A DNA stretch of 64,000 bases from contig NZ_BAAAYO010000013.1 of assembly GCF_039536325.1 (NCBI RefSeq), positions 310,001 to 374,000 on the forward strand, read 5' to 3'. Below, in pieces: positions 34,301 to 42,396 of the stretch. Below the pieces are notes generated by a model. It had not been told where the DNA came from, did not search any database, and saw nothing but the letters and a program-made list of their open reading frames with translations. The position numbers and the translations under genes were made by a program. This DNA is from Paenibacillus_AB hodogayensis. GTDB lineage: Bacteria; Bacillota; Bacilli; Paenibacillales; NBRC-103111. Position 1 is the first letter of the stretch, and the number at the start of each line of letters is the position of its first letter.

Positions 34301-36109
34301 TTATTCCAGAAGCCCGGCCTCCCTGGCTTTTTGCACCGCTTCCTCCCGGTTGCGGACCCCCAGCTTCACATAAGCCGATGACGCGTAGTTTCGAACCGTA
34401 CCATCGGATAAATACAATTTGGAAGCAATGCTTTTATATCGCAGCCCTTTGGACACGAACTGTAAAATTTCAAGCTCCCGCGGCGTTAACTCATAGGCCG
34501 ATGACGCTTTGATTGGCGAAGGATCATCCCCGCTATTGTCCGCTTCCAACTGGGCAAACAATTTGTGAGATACGCCCTGATCGATCAGCGTGCCCCCGCG
34601 GTAGACGGTGCGTATCGTTTCGGCCAGCTCTAAAGGCTGCATGGACTTCAACAAGTATCCATCCACCCCGCTTCGCATCGCCTCCAGAGCCTGTCTGGTA
34701 TCCTCGAACGTGGTGAGAATCAGAATGCGGATGTGGGGCCACGTTTCTTTTATCGTACGGGATGCGGAGATTCCATCCACATTCGGCATTTCCAAATCCA
34801 TAAGCACCAGCTGTGGCTGAAACTGCCTACACAGCTCGATCGCTTGCTCTCCATCCTCTGCCGTCCCGACAACCTGCAAATCCCGCTGCTCCTCCAACAG
34901 AGTCCGCAGGCTTTCACGGAAAAAGGGCTGGTCATCTACGACCAACAGGCGGATGACTTCATCCTTAAGCTCCGTTTGTCTGGGTAGTGTACAGGTAACG
35001 AGAGTGCCTTCTCCCGGCTCCGAATAGACAGCCACATGGCCTTGCAAATTCATCGCCCGCTCCTTCATGGCGCTCAAGCCGAAGCCTTCCCTCCCATGCT
35101 CCATCCCGCGGCCGTTATCTTGAATTTCCAGTCTCGTCTGCTGGGGCTCGAATTGTACGGAAACCTTAATCTCTGTCGAGTGTCCATGACGCACGGCATT
35201 CGTCAACGACTCTTGCAAGCAGCGATAGAGCGCTGTCTTCGCTTGCTTCGTTACAGGATATTCTTCCCCGTAGGCATGGAAACGAACCGTCACCTTGGCA
35301 TGCTCCTGAAACTCCTCCGCCAGCTTCCTCAAAGACTGAAGCAGCGGGAGCGCCTCATGCGGCGATTCGATTTGATGCACGTAGCCTCTGACCTCCTCCA
35401 TATTTTGGCGGGCCAGGTTCAATAGGGAATCGAGCCTTTCCGTTCCTGTATCCGTTGCCAGCTCAGGACGCAACGTTTCCAATCCCATTATGAGCGATGT
35501 GTAGGCATTACCGACGGTATCATGAAGCTCTTTGGACAGCCGATTCCGCTCTTCGGCAAGCGTGATGCGCTCGATTTGGGACAGGTACTGCTCCAGCACC
35601 GCATTTTGCTCGCGAATAATTTCTCCTTGACGATGATTGAGCGCGAGTAAATGGAAGGAGAATCCGAAGACATACGCCATCCCGATGTGAACGGCCATGA
35701 CCCAGTATTCACTCTGCTCTGCAATCAGCTTGATTATGGCGGGCAGGAGCAATATGGATACAGGCCCTGACCAGAGATAGGCCCTTTTCGCGCTGTTGGC
35801 AGCAATTAAAAAGGCATACAGTAGGAATGAGAAGTAGGCTTGCGGAAAAAATGAAGCCAGATACAAGCACAACCCGCCCGAGATCACGATTTCGGTAAGC
35901 AGGTAGTATTTATAATCGAGCTGCAAGCAAAGCCATGGAACAGAAAAAGCAATAAGCTGCCACAGCACAAGGACCGCAATCGGCAGCGTGAAATATTCTT
36001 GCAGCTCTATGGTCGTAAACACGAGAGAAATGCTGCATATCAGACGGATTATGAACATGAGCCAGTCGTACCAGTACCATTGCTTGACCATATCGAACAA
36101 AACCATCAA
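34301..36109 (-). CDS. NarL/DesK-type histidine kinase fused to its response regulator
   Basis: A 602-residue single ORF. Residues 1-150 contain five or six membrane helices. The HisKA-3 dimerisation helix has LAEERNRLSKELHDTVGNAY with the phospho-His near 195. The ATPase domain has ESLTNAVRHGHS and DNGRGM. At about residue 384 the chain runs straight into a receiver (IRLLVVDDQPFFRESL; acceptor Asp near 437 in LVLMDLEMP; Lys in GYLLKSMQP) and a LuxR helix-turn-helix (LTPRELEILQFVSKGLRYKS; about 537-595). The two are normally separate genes. In another frame the junction has TAA followed by AGGATGAA, so a one-base indel may have joined them. A sensor-domain gene precedes it by 105 bases. Confidence 0.85.
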   Translation of the reverse strand: MMVLFDMVKQWYWYDWLMFIIRLICSISLVFTTIELQEYFTLPIAVLVLWQLIAFSVPWLCLQLDYKYYLLTEIVISGGLCLYLASFFPQAYFSFLLYAFLIAANSAKRAYLWSGPVSILLLPAIIKLIAEQSEYWVMAVHIGMAYVFGFSFHLLALNHRQGEIIREQNAVLEQYLSQIERITLAEERNRLSKELHDTVGNAYTSLIMGLETLRPELATDTGTERLDSLLNLARQNMEEVRGYVHQIESPHEALPLLQSLRKLAEEFQEHAKVTVRFHAYGEEYPVTKQAKTALYRCLQESLTNAVRHGHSTEIKVSVQFEPQQTRLEIQDNGRGMEHGREGFGLSAMKERAMNLQGHVAVYSEPGEGTLVTCTLPRQTELKDEVIRLLVVDDQPFFRESLRTLLEEQRDLQVVGTAEDGEQAIELCRQFQPQLVLMDLEMPNVDGISASRTIKETWPHIRILILTTFEDTRQALEAMRSGVDGYLLKSMQPLELAETIRTVYRGGTLIDQGVSHKLFAQLEADNSGDDPSPIKASSAYELTPRELEILQFVSKGLRYKSIASKLYLSDGTVRNYASSAYVKLGVRNREEAVQKAREAGLLE

Positions 36110-36214
36110 CTCCTAAAAACATTCAATATGACATTACGTAACTATTATTGAGTAAACGGCTATAAAGTAAACCACCATCAGACGATACCTACGAGGCGAA
36201 GCCGAGCATGGCGT

Positions 36215-36802
36215 CTACCGGTTCACATGCTTGATCATCAGGCGCGTGTAGCCGCCTATCAAGCGCGCCAAGCGATCCGCTAGCCTGTAGCTCACCATCA
36301 TCCATACGACCCCTGTGGCCGATACCATCACGGCTTTGGTAACCGTATCTACCGGCGCACCCATAAAGGAAAGGTTGATAAACGGATAGAGGAACGGGAC
36401 CGCAATCAATACAAGCGGCGCCGCGTAGAGCAAGGTCGCACTGATCAGACTGAAAATCCCTACCGGAAATTTCAACAGCAGCCAGCCAATTGCGATCCAG
36501 TTGCGTAGGTTCAGCAGCTCCTTTTTCGCTTGAAGCCAGTTGGACACATTGGGGTTGACGGATTTAACGCAAGGCTCGGTGGTAATGTCCGTATAGATCT
36601 TGGTCTGTACCCGTTCAAATTGCAGGAAGGCGGTCGTCGTCCGCAAAACGTGAGTCAGGAGAGGAACCCCCGCGACGGTAAACGAAAGGCTCAAGCCCAA
36701 TGTAAGAGTGACCAGATAAAAGCTGAAGTAAAACAATCCAGTGACGAAAGTAAGCAGCAGGAAATAGCCGTTTTGAACAAAGCTGACGGCGGTTCTGGCC
36801 AT
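36215..36802 (-). CDS. Membrane sensor-domain protein (Putative_sensor type)
   Basis: A 195-residue protein with four hydrophobic segments: VQNGYFLLLTFVTGLFYFSF, GLSLSFTVAGVPLLTHVL, WIAIGWLLLKFPVGIFSLIS and a C-terminal pair. This pattern, with FLQFERVQTKIYTDI between helices 2 and 3, matches the membrane sensor domain often encoded fused or next to NarL-type kinases. It probably gives the neighbouring fused kinase its input. The ATG at 36802 has AAAGGA 13 bases upstream; a TTG three bases earlier has 10. It lies just before the kinase gene on the same strand. Confidence 0.75.
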   Translation of the reverse strand: MARTAVSFVQNGYFLLLTFVTGLFYFSFYLVTLTLGLSLSFTVAGVPLLTHVLRTTTAFLQFERVQTKIYTDITTEPCVKSVNPNVSNWLQAKKELLNLRNWIAIGWLLLKFPVGIFSLISATLLYAAPLVLIAVPFLYPFINLSFMGAPVDTVTKAVMVSATGVVWMMVSYRLADRLARLIGGYTRLMIKHVNR

Positions 36803-36866
36803 CAAAGAGCCCACATCCTTTGCAAGTAGTAGACGTATTCTACGGCTCTTGATGTCAAATCCGCCA

Positions 36867-36888
36867 GTGTCATAATGTCATGTGACAC
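36867..36888. promoter_or_regulatory. Inverted repeat upstream of the sensor/kinase operon
   Basis: GTGTCA-N10-TGACAC, containing GTCATGTGACA, the reverse complement of the TGTCACATGAC element before the serine hydrolase. It lies 65 bases before the sensor gene. It is a candidate binding site for the LuxR-type output of the fused kinase/regulator. Confidence 0.5.
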
Positions 36889-37040
36889 AAAATGAACGGA
36901 GCTACCCGCAGCAACGAGTGAGACAGGTCCCCGGATGGGGAGGAATTCGCGAGCTTCAAGAATCAGCGTGAGCGCGCTTCTTCAAGTTGTTAGAGGAAAA
37001 CGGCGGCGGCGACGATCTGATAACGGCGAAGTATACAAAA

Positions 37041-37083
37041 CCGCCCGAATGGAATTATTTCCACTCAGGCGGGGATTTTGTTT
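37041..37083 (+). other. Hairpin in a 530-base region without genes
   Basis: CCGCCCGAATGGAA and TTCCACTCAGGCGG pair imperfectly and are followed by GGATTTTGTTT, like a terminator, but no plus-strand gene precedes it. The remainder of 36803-37336 shows no gene. Confidence 0.45.
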
Positions 37084-37283
37084 ATGCCTTGCGATTTTGC
37101 AACAGTCCAAAGGAAAAAATCCGGTCTGCCTCCTAAATACGAACAATCACTTTTTTACTCAAATTAACTTAATTCCTAATTTTTTTATTTAATTCATGAT
37201 ACGAAATGATGGAAAAATCAAGTTTTTTATACCGATATAGAAGTAAATATTTTATTAGTCACCCAATTGTTTAACCAGCATAC

Positions 37284-37320
37284 TGCAAAAAACCAGCCCC
37301 CGCGAGAGCGAGGGCTGGTT
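37284..37320 (-). terminator. Terminator of the yesM-yesN-ABC operon
   Basis: On the minus strand AACCAGCCC and GGGCTGGTT form a 9-bp stem, followed by TTTTGC. It lies 17 bases beyond the last permease stop. Confidence 0.88.
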
Positions 37321-37336
37321 TGTATGAAAACCGGTA

Positions 37337-38218
37337 TTATCCTTTGAGCGAGCCTGCTGTCATCTGCATAAACGATTTGTTGGCAAACACGTAAACGATG
37401 AGTATGGGCAGGATCGACAGGCAGGCGCCGGCCATCATATAGTGCGTTTGCGCAGCCGCAGCAGCGCCGTAGCGTAAGTTGGACAAGCCTACCGTGAGCG
37501 GCTGCAATTTCGGCTGGCTCATCGTGAACACGAGCGGCATAATGTATTCATTCCAGGCCGCACGGAACGTAAACAGCGCCGATACCCCCAGCCCCGGCCC
37601 AAGCAAAGGCAGGATGATCCGCCAATACGTGCCCAGCATCGAGCTGCCGTCGATTTTGGCGGCCTCGTCCAGCTCCCGCGGAATTGCCCTTACGAAGCTA
37701 TACAGGATGAAGTAAGTGGCTGCGTGGGCGCTGACCAGCAAAATAACGACGCCCCACAGCGAAGTTTGCAAGTGCAGCGTGACCATGATTCGGAATTGCG
37801 GGTGCAGCACCAGCGGACCGACAGAGATAAACATCGTGGCCGCTTGAATGAAGATATACATCCGTCTGCCCACGAATCGCAGCCGATCCACCCCATAGGC
37901 AGCCATCGAAGCGACGAGCAGCGTTCCCACTGTCGTGGCTAGACTAATAAACAAGCTGTTCCACGTATACCGGGAAAAATTGGCCGTCTTCCATGCCTCC
38001 ACGTAGTTGGAGAAGTGCCAAGTCTTCGGCAGTATGGTAGCGCCGGCGGTCAACTCGGCGTTCGTTTTGAACGAACCGAGGATGGCCACAAGCACCGGAA
38101 ATAGCGTGAGAAACGCCATGACCAGCAAAAAGATCCATAGAAAGATCGTTCCGGGTCGTAGAAAGACGGGAACGACGCCGCTCGAAGCGCTCGGCTTTCC
38201 CGCAGTTGCTTGCTGCAT
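37337..38218 (-). CDS. Carbohydrate ABC transporter permease (MalG/AraQ type)
   Basis: A 293-residue permease with six membrane helices. The EAA loop reads ELDEAAKIDGSSMLGTYWRI, then LPLLGPG, near residues 185-215. The N-terminus is FLWIFLLVMAFLTLFPVL and the C-terminus ends QMTAGSLKG, as in MalG relatives. It is the second channel subunit of a CUT1 importer. GGAGG lies 8 bases before the ATG. It is last in the operon, 39 bases after the other permease. Confidence 0.9.
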   Translation of the reverse strand: MQQATAGKPSASSGVVPVFLRPGTIFLWIFLLVMAFLTLFPVLVAILGSFKTNAELTAGATILPKTWHFSNYVEAWKTANFSRYTWNSLFISLATTVGTLLVASMAAYGVDRLRFVGRRMYIFIQAATMFISVGPLVLHPQFRIMVTLHLQTSLWGVVILLVSAHAATYFILYSFVRAIPRELDEAAKIDGSSMLGTYWRIILPLLGPGLGVSALFTFRAAWNEYIMPLVFTMSQPKLQPLTVGLSNLRYGAAAAAQTHYMMAGACLSILPILIVYVFANKSFMQMTAGSLKG

Positions 38219-38257
38219 GATTCATTCCTCCAAGAAAAAAACGGTAGATAGACGGGA

Positions 38258-39157
38258 TTAAACGTTTTGATTTAATTTTCTGGACAAATAAAAGTACAGG
38301 GCTGTCACGCCGCCGACGATTAACGCCGTCACGAAACCGACCGCGCTGCCGTAGCCGATTTGCTGCTCCAGCACAGTGCTGGCCGATGGCGTCGGGAACA
38401 GGAGACGATACAGGTACAGAAACATCACTTCGGTTTTGCCAATCGGCCCGCCGTCCGTCAGCACCATGATGCTTTCATAGCTTTTGAGCGAGTTGATGAT
38501 CGCCAGCATGATGACCATCTGCAGCACCGGACCAAGCATCGGCACCGTGATGTACCAAAACTTTTGCCAGACATTGGCGCCATCTAAATCCGCGCTCTCA
38601 TGAACCTCATGCGGAATATTCTGCAAACCGGCGATGAATAAAATCATATAGTTGCCGATCGCTCCCCATACCGCGATGAGAATGACCGTCAGCATGGCGT
38701 ATTTCGGCCCCAGCCATTCAATGCCTTTGTCGGTGATTCCGAGCTTGATTAGAAACTGATTCAAAATGCCGTTGTACGAGTTGAACACGATGAAAAACAC
38801 AACGGAAATCACCGCAGAGCTGATAATCGTCGGCAAGAAATAAATCGCCCGCAAAAGCTGTCGTCCTTTGATCGCACGATTGAGGATGACCGCTAGTAGG
38901 AGCGCCAGCGGCAGCGTCAGAATCAGCTTCCCGCCCGCATAGACGAATGTTTGGACGACGGAATTCCACAGCAAATGATCCGACCATAAGGTCCGGAAGT
39001 TGTCCAAGCCGATGAAACGGGGTGTGCCGTACCCTTTGTAATCATAAAACATGTACCGGAACACCCAAAAGATTGGATAAACCGTAAACACGAGCGTCAA
39101 GAGAAGACTGGGCAAGGTGAAGAAAGCGCCCGCCGCATTCGTTCTCCATTGTTTCAT
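38258..39157 (-). CDS. Carbohydrate ABC transporter permease (MalF/UgpA type)
   Basis: A 299-residue permease with six membrane helices. The EAA loop is EVHESADLDGANVWQKFW, followed by ITVPMLGP, near residues 195-220; the usual Ala-Ala is Ser-Ala. The N-terminal FFTLPSLLLTLVFTVYPIFW is typical of the first channel subunit. The ATG at 39157 is preceded by GAAAGG 12 bases upstream; a GTG at 39166 is a possible alternative. It follows the binding-protein gene by 77 bases, with a strong hairpin in that gap. Confidence 0.88.
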   Translation of the reverse strand: MKQWRTNAAGAFFTLPSLLLTLVFTVYPIFWVFRYMFYDYKGYGTPRFIGLDNFRTLWSDHLLWNSVVQTFVYAGGKLILTLPLALLLAVILNRAIKGRQLLRAIYFLPTIISSAVISVVFFIVFNSYNGILNQFLIKLGITDKGIEWLGPKYAMLTVILIAVWGAIGNYMILFIAGLQNIPHEVHESADLDGANVWQKFWYITVPMLGPVLQMVIMLAIINSLKSYESIMVLTDGGPIGKTEVMFLYLYRLLFPTPSASTVLEQQIGYGSAVGFVTALIVGGVTALYFYLSRKLNQNV

Positions 39158-39191
39158 GGGTCCCACGAACCTTTCCCCGAAATTACGACAA

Positions 39192-39216
39192 AGGGTCAGA
39201 AGCCACTTCTGACCCT
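39192..39216 (-). other. Intercistronic hairpin between binding protein and permeases
   Basis: AGGGTCAGAAG and CTTCTGACCCT are perfect 11-bp arms with a 3-base loop and no T run. In this position such hairpins usually protect the binding-protein mRNA or attenuate transcription, giving more binding protein than permease. This role is inferred. Confidence 0.65.
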
Positions 39217-39234
39217 ACGACCTGTCGAGCTAAC

Positions 39235-40623
39235 TTACTTCACTAACATATTTTGCAAATTTTTCGGATCGAAGCTTGGATCAGGCTTCACATCCACTTC
39301 CTTGGCGGCGATCGCTTTGTCGAGCGCCTCGTTGTAGCGCTTGTTCAGATCGGCGATGATTTTGTCCAGATCGCCGCCTAGCAGCATGTACTTGAAGAAC
39401 GCGTCCTGGTATTTTTCGCCTTGTACGGCTACGGTTGGCTGAATCGGCCACGCGCCGTCGTACTTTGTCGGAGTAAACCATTCGAAGCCTTTGATATCCG
39501 CTTTTTTCGCCTTGCTCAGGACCGATGGCACCATTGAGATCCCGTATCCTTTTTCATGATAATCGAGCAATATTTGCTCGCCGTACATGAAATTCAGAAA
39601 CTTGGCGGCTTCTTTCTTATGCTTGGAGTTTTTGCTAATGCTAAGCCACTGACCGCCAAGGAAGCCGGATGCGCCGCGCACGGTTCCATCGAACGAAGGC
39701 ACCTGCGCCGCCGCCCAGCGGATTTTGGCCGGAAACTGGTTCTGGTAGACGCCCGGCTCGGAAGAGAATGAGATGTACATGCCGATTTTGCCTTCGGCAA
39801 ACTGGGCGCGGAGCGGGTCGATGTCGAGCGATTCCATGCCCGGCAGGGTACTGCCGTCGACTTGCATCTGTCGGAACGCTTCGACAATGGGCTTGAATCC
39901 GTTTACATCGAACCGACCTGTTTTAAAATCAAAGCCGAAGCCGCCATAGCCGTTCAGCTCGGCGATAGCGCGCGCCGAACGGTCGAAGGCGCTGGCCGGG
40001 CTCTTGAAGTTGAGGGCGAATCCGTAAGCTCCGTCCGCTTTGCCGACGGCCGTAAGCTTCTTCGCCGTTTCAACCATTTCCTGCAGCGTGCTCGGCGGAT
40101 TTTTGATGCCGGCCTTCTCGAACAGATCAACGTTATATACAAGCCGCATCGTGTAGCCGTAGTTCGGAAAACTGTACAATTTGCCGTCAAACAGGTTCAG
40201 ATCTTTCAGCGGCGTGAACTTGTTTTTAAACTCGGCGTTAAAATAATCGTCGAGTGGCTCCAGATAGCCTTTTTTGTAGAACGTCTGGATCGTGTTCTCC
40301 TTGACGCGAAAAATGTCCGGCGACTGCGAGGATGCAAAAGCGAGATCGATCGCCTGGTTATACTCTTCTGTCTTGACCACATAATTGATTTCAATCCCGG
40401 GGTTTTCGGCTTGAAACTTGGCGATTTTTTCTCGAGTGTAATCGGCGTCTGTACGATCAACCGACCAGAACTCCAGCTTCACCTTATCTTCCGAACCCTT
40501 TTTATTTGCGGACGCGTCCGGGCTTGCACCGTCGGTGCCGCCTGTGCCACCACTGCTGTTGCAAGCGGCCAGCGCCAACGACATCAGAACGGTGAGTCCC
40601 GTATACCCGATCTTTTTCTTCAT
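39235..40623 (-). CDS. Carbohydrate-binding lipoprotein of the CUT1 importer
   Basis: A 462-residue family-1 solute-binding protein. The lipoprotein signal peptide ends ALAAC at Cys20 and is followed by a Gly/Ser/Asp linker. The mature chain has VKLEFWSVDRTDADY, then AFASSQSPDIFRV and FYKKGYLEPLDDYF, classical sugar-binding features. GGGAGG lies 9 bases before the ATG. It follows yesN by 156 bases and precedes two permeases. The YesMN pair just upstream is the likely regulator, so the ligand is probably a plant-derived oligosaccharide, but this is inference. Confidence 0.9.
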   Translation of the reverse strand: MKKKIGYTGLTVLMSLALAACNSSGGTGGTDGASPDASANKKGSEDKVKLEFWSVDRTDADYTREKIAKFQAENPGIEINYVVKTEEYNQAIDLAFASSQSPDIFRVKENTIQTFYKKGYLEPLDDYFNAEFKNKFTPLKDLNLFDGKLYSFPNYGYTMRLVYNVDLFEKAGIKNPPSTLQEMVETAKKLTAVGKADGAYGFALNFKSPASAFDRSARAIAELNGYGGFGFDFKTGRFDVNGFKPIVEAFRQMQVDGSTLPGMESLDIDPLRAQFAEGKIGMYISFSSEPGVYQNQFPAKIRWAAAQVPSFDGTVRGASGFLGGQWLSISKNSKHKKEAAKFLNFMYGEQILLDYHEKGYGISMVPSVLSKAKKADIKGFEWFTPTKYDGAWPIQPTVAVQGEKYQDAFFKYMLLGGDLDKIIADLNKRYNEALDKAIAAKEVDVKPDPSFDPKNLQNMLVK

Positions 40624-40645
40624 GCGAAAATCCTCCCTTTCGTTC

Positions 40646-40665
40646 GTTACCCGCGCTGCGGTAAC
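40646..40665. promoter_or_regulatory. Inverted repeat before the binding-protein gene
   Basis: GTTACC-N8-GGTAAC lies 22 bases upstream of the start codon. It could be an operator for YesN or another regulator, or a leader hairpin. Confidence 0.3.
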
Positions 40666-40779
40666 ATCATGCGGGCCCCCTGAAGTATTTGCTACTTACT
40701 CTTCCAGTATGAAGCCTGGGACACCGACAGTACATGCGGCATGACCAACATCCAGGGTAACAAAACGGTGAAGTTTCGC

Positions 40780-42396
40780 TTACGGCCCGTCCTTGCCCAA
40801 GTACGCCTGCCTGAATTCCGACGGCGTCATGCCGGTCACCTTCTTGAACACTTCGCTAAAGTATCGCCGGTGCTCGTAGCTGAGCGCATCAGCGATTTCC
40901 TGCACCTGGTAGTCTTCGATCAGCATCTGCTTGGCCCGATTGATCCGCTCTTGCGTGATGAACTGTTGAACGGTCACGCCGACGATTTTCTTGAACACGT
41001 TGGAGAAGTAACCGGCGCTGAGGTTAGCCTGTTTGGCGCACTGTTCGACGGTAAGCGGCTGCTTGAGATTGTCCCGGATGTACTGCATCGACTGCCGGAC
41101 GATTTGTTCCGACTCGCTCGTACGCTGCATCTCGATCCACTTGCAGCCCTTGCGGCAAATGTCGTCGAGCAACTGCCGCAGCTCTTGCATCGTCGGCTCC
41201 GCCGCCTTGTTCTCGCGAATGCGCCGCTCCAATCCCCGAACTTGCTCATAAGGCAGCTTCTCCAGCAGCACCCGCAGCATCATAAACGCCAGCTCGTAAC
41301 AAACGCTGATCATATAATCGGGCTTTGGCGTCCCGGCGAACAAATCGTTTAGCAGTTGCGTAAGCAGCCCCGAGCTTCTTTCGAGGTTCCCCGCACGCAA
41401 TGCGAACAGCAGCTCCTGAGCGGCTGCGGGCGCGAAACGCGGAGGCTCCTTATCAGCGCCGGCGATATGAGCGAAGCTGAACGCCCCGTTGCCTCCGGTG
41501 TAGAAATGGTAGGAAAAGGCGTGCAACGCTTGCTCGTACGAATCCGGAAGCTGGCTTATATCGTCCGCAATCAAGCCGATGCCGATCGAGATCGTGAAGC
41601 GGGTATACTGCGCGATATGAGCGCAGCAGCGGTCGGCGATGCGGCTGGCCAGCTCCGGATCGTCACAATTGAGGATACAGACGTGGCGATTGGCACTCTC
41701 CCGGAATACGACGCCTTTCGTAAATGTGCCAATCGTTTCCTTGAGAATGTTTTGCATGGCAAACCGGATCAGTTCCACTTCATGGGTCGGCAGCGCCGCG
41801 TAGTTGCCATCGAAACGATCGATTTCTACAATCATTGCCACGAGCTTCACGGGTTCCAGCGGAATTTGAAAATACCGCCAACGATTCTCGGCCTGCTCGG
41901 CGTTTGTTCGGTGATGAACGAGCGTGTTTAAATATTCCTGGCGCAGGAGCGGCATGCTTTCCTTCAGCCGTTTCTCCATTTCGTGGACTTCGATCAGGCT
42001 GCGCCGCTCCTCTTCCCACGCCTCCTTCGCTTTCAGCACCACTTTGACTATTTCCTCGCGCGAGAACGGCTTCTTCAAAAAATCGAACGCACCAAGCCGA
42101 ATAGCTTGTTGCGCATAGGCAAAATCGGTAAAGCCGCTCAAAATAACGACTTTGCAGTGCGGAGCCAGCTTCATGATGTGAGCAGTCATCTCCAGACCGT
42201 CCATTCTCGGCATCCGTATGTCCGTCAATACGATATCCGGGCGTGTCTCCTCGACGAGCTGCAGGCCGTCGACACCGCTTCCGGCCGTACCTGCAATCTC
42301 GATCCCGTATGACGTCCAATCGATCCGGCTCGTAATCATCTCGACGACGCTGCTGATATCGTCGATCACGCATAGTCGAATGAGCCGTTCAGTCAT
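40780..42396 (-). CDS. YesN-type response regulator with AraC output
   Basis: A 538-residue regulator. The N-terminal receiver (LIRLCVIDD, acceptor Asp59 in VLTDIRMPRMDG, Lys in FLKKPFSREEI) is followed by a middle region of about 290 residues. The C-terminal AraC domain reads TVEQCAKQANLSAGYFSNVF, then VQEIADALSYEHRRYFSEVF and MTPSEFRQ. It is the partner of the YesM kinase, whose stop codon it overlaps by 8 bases, so translation is probably coupled. AAGGAGGAG lies 7 bases before the ATG. Target: most likely the ABC importer genes directly downstream. Confidence 0.92.
   Translation of the reverse strand: MTERLIRLCVIDDISSVVEMITSRIDWTSYGIEIAGTAGSGVDGLQLVEETRPDIVLTDIRMPRMDGLEMTAHIMKLAPHCKVVILSGFTDFAYAQQAIRLGAFDFLKKPFSREEIVKVVLKAKEAWEEERRSLIEVHEMEKRLKESMPLLRQEYLNTLVHHRTNAEQAENRWRYFQIPLEPVKLVAMIVEIDRFDGNYAALPTHEVELIRFAMQNILKETIGTFTKGVVFRESANRHVCILNCDDPELASRIADRCCAHIAQYTRFTISIGIGLIADDISQLPDSYEQALHAFSYHFYTGGNGAFSFAHIAGADKEPPRFAPAAAQELLFALRAGNLERSSGLLTQLLNDLFAGTPKPDYMISVCYELAFMMLRVLLEKLPYEQVRGLERRIRENKAAEPTMQELRQLLDDICRKGCKWIEMQRTSESEQIVRQSMQYIRDNLKQPLTVEQCAKQANLSAGYFSNVFKKIVGVTVQQFITQERINRAKQMLIEDYQVQEIADALSYEHRRYFSEVFKKVTGMTPSEFRQAYLGKDGP

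Noticed and set aside
36935..37192. 85-residue plus-strand ORF
   Set aside because: It covers a hairpin, has no ribosome site of note and reads as Arg-rich noise.
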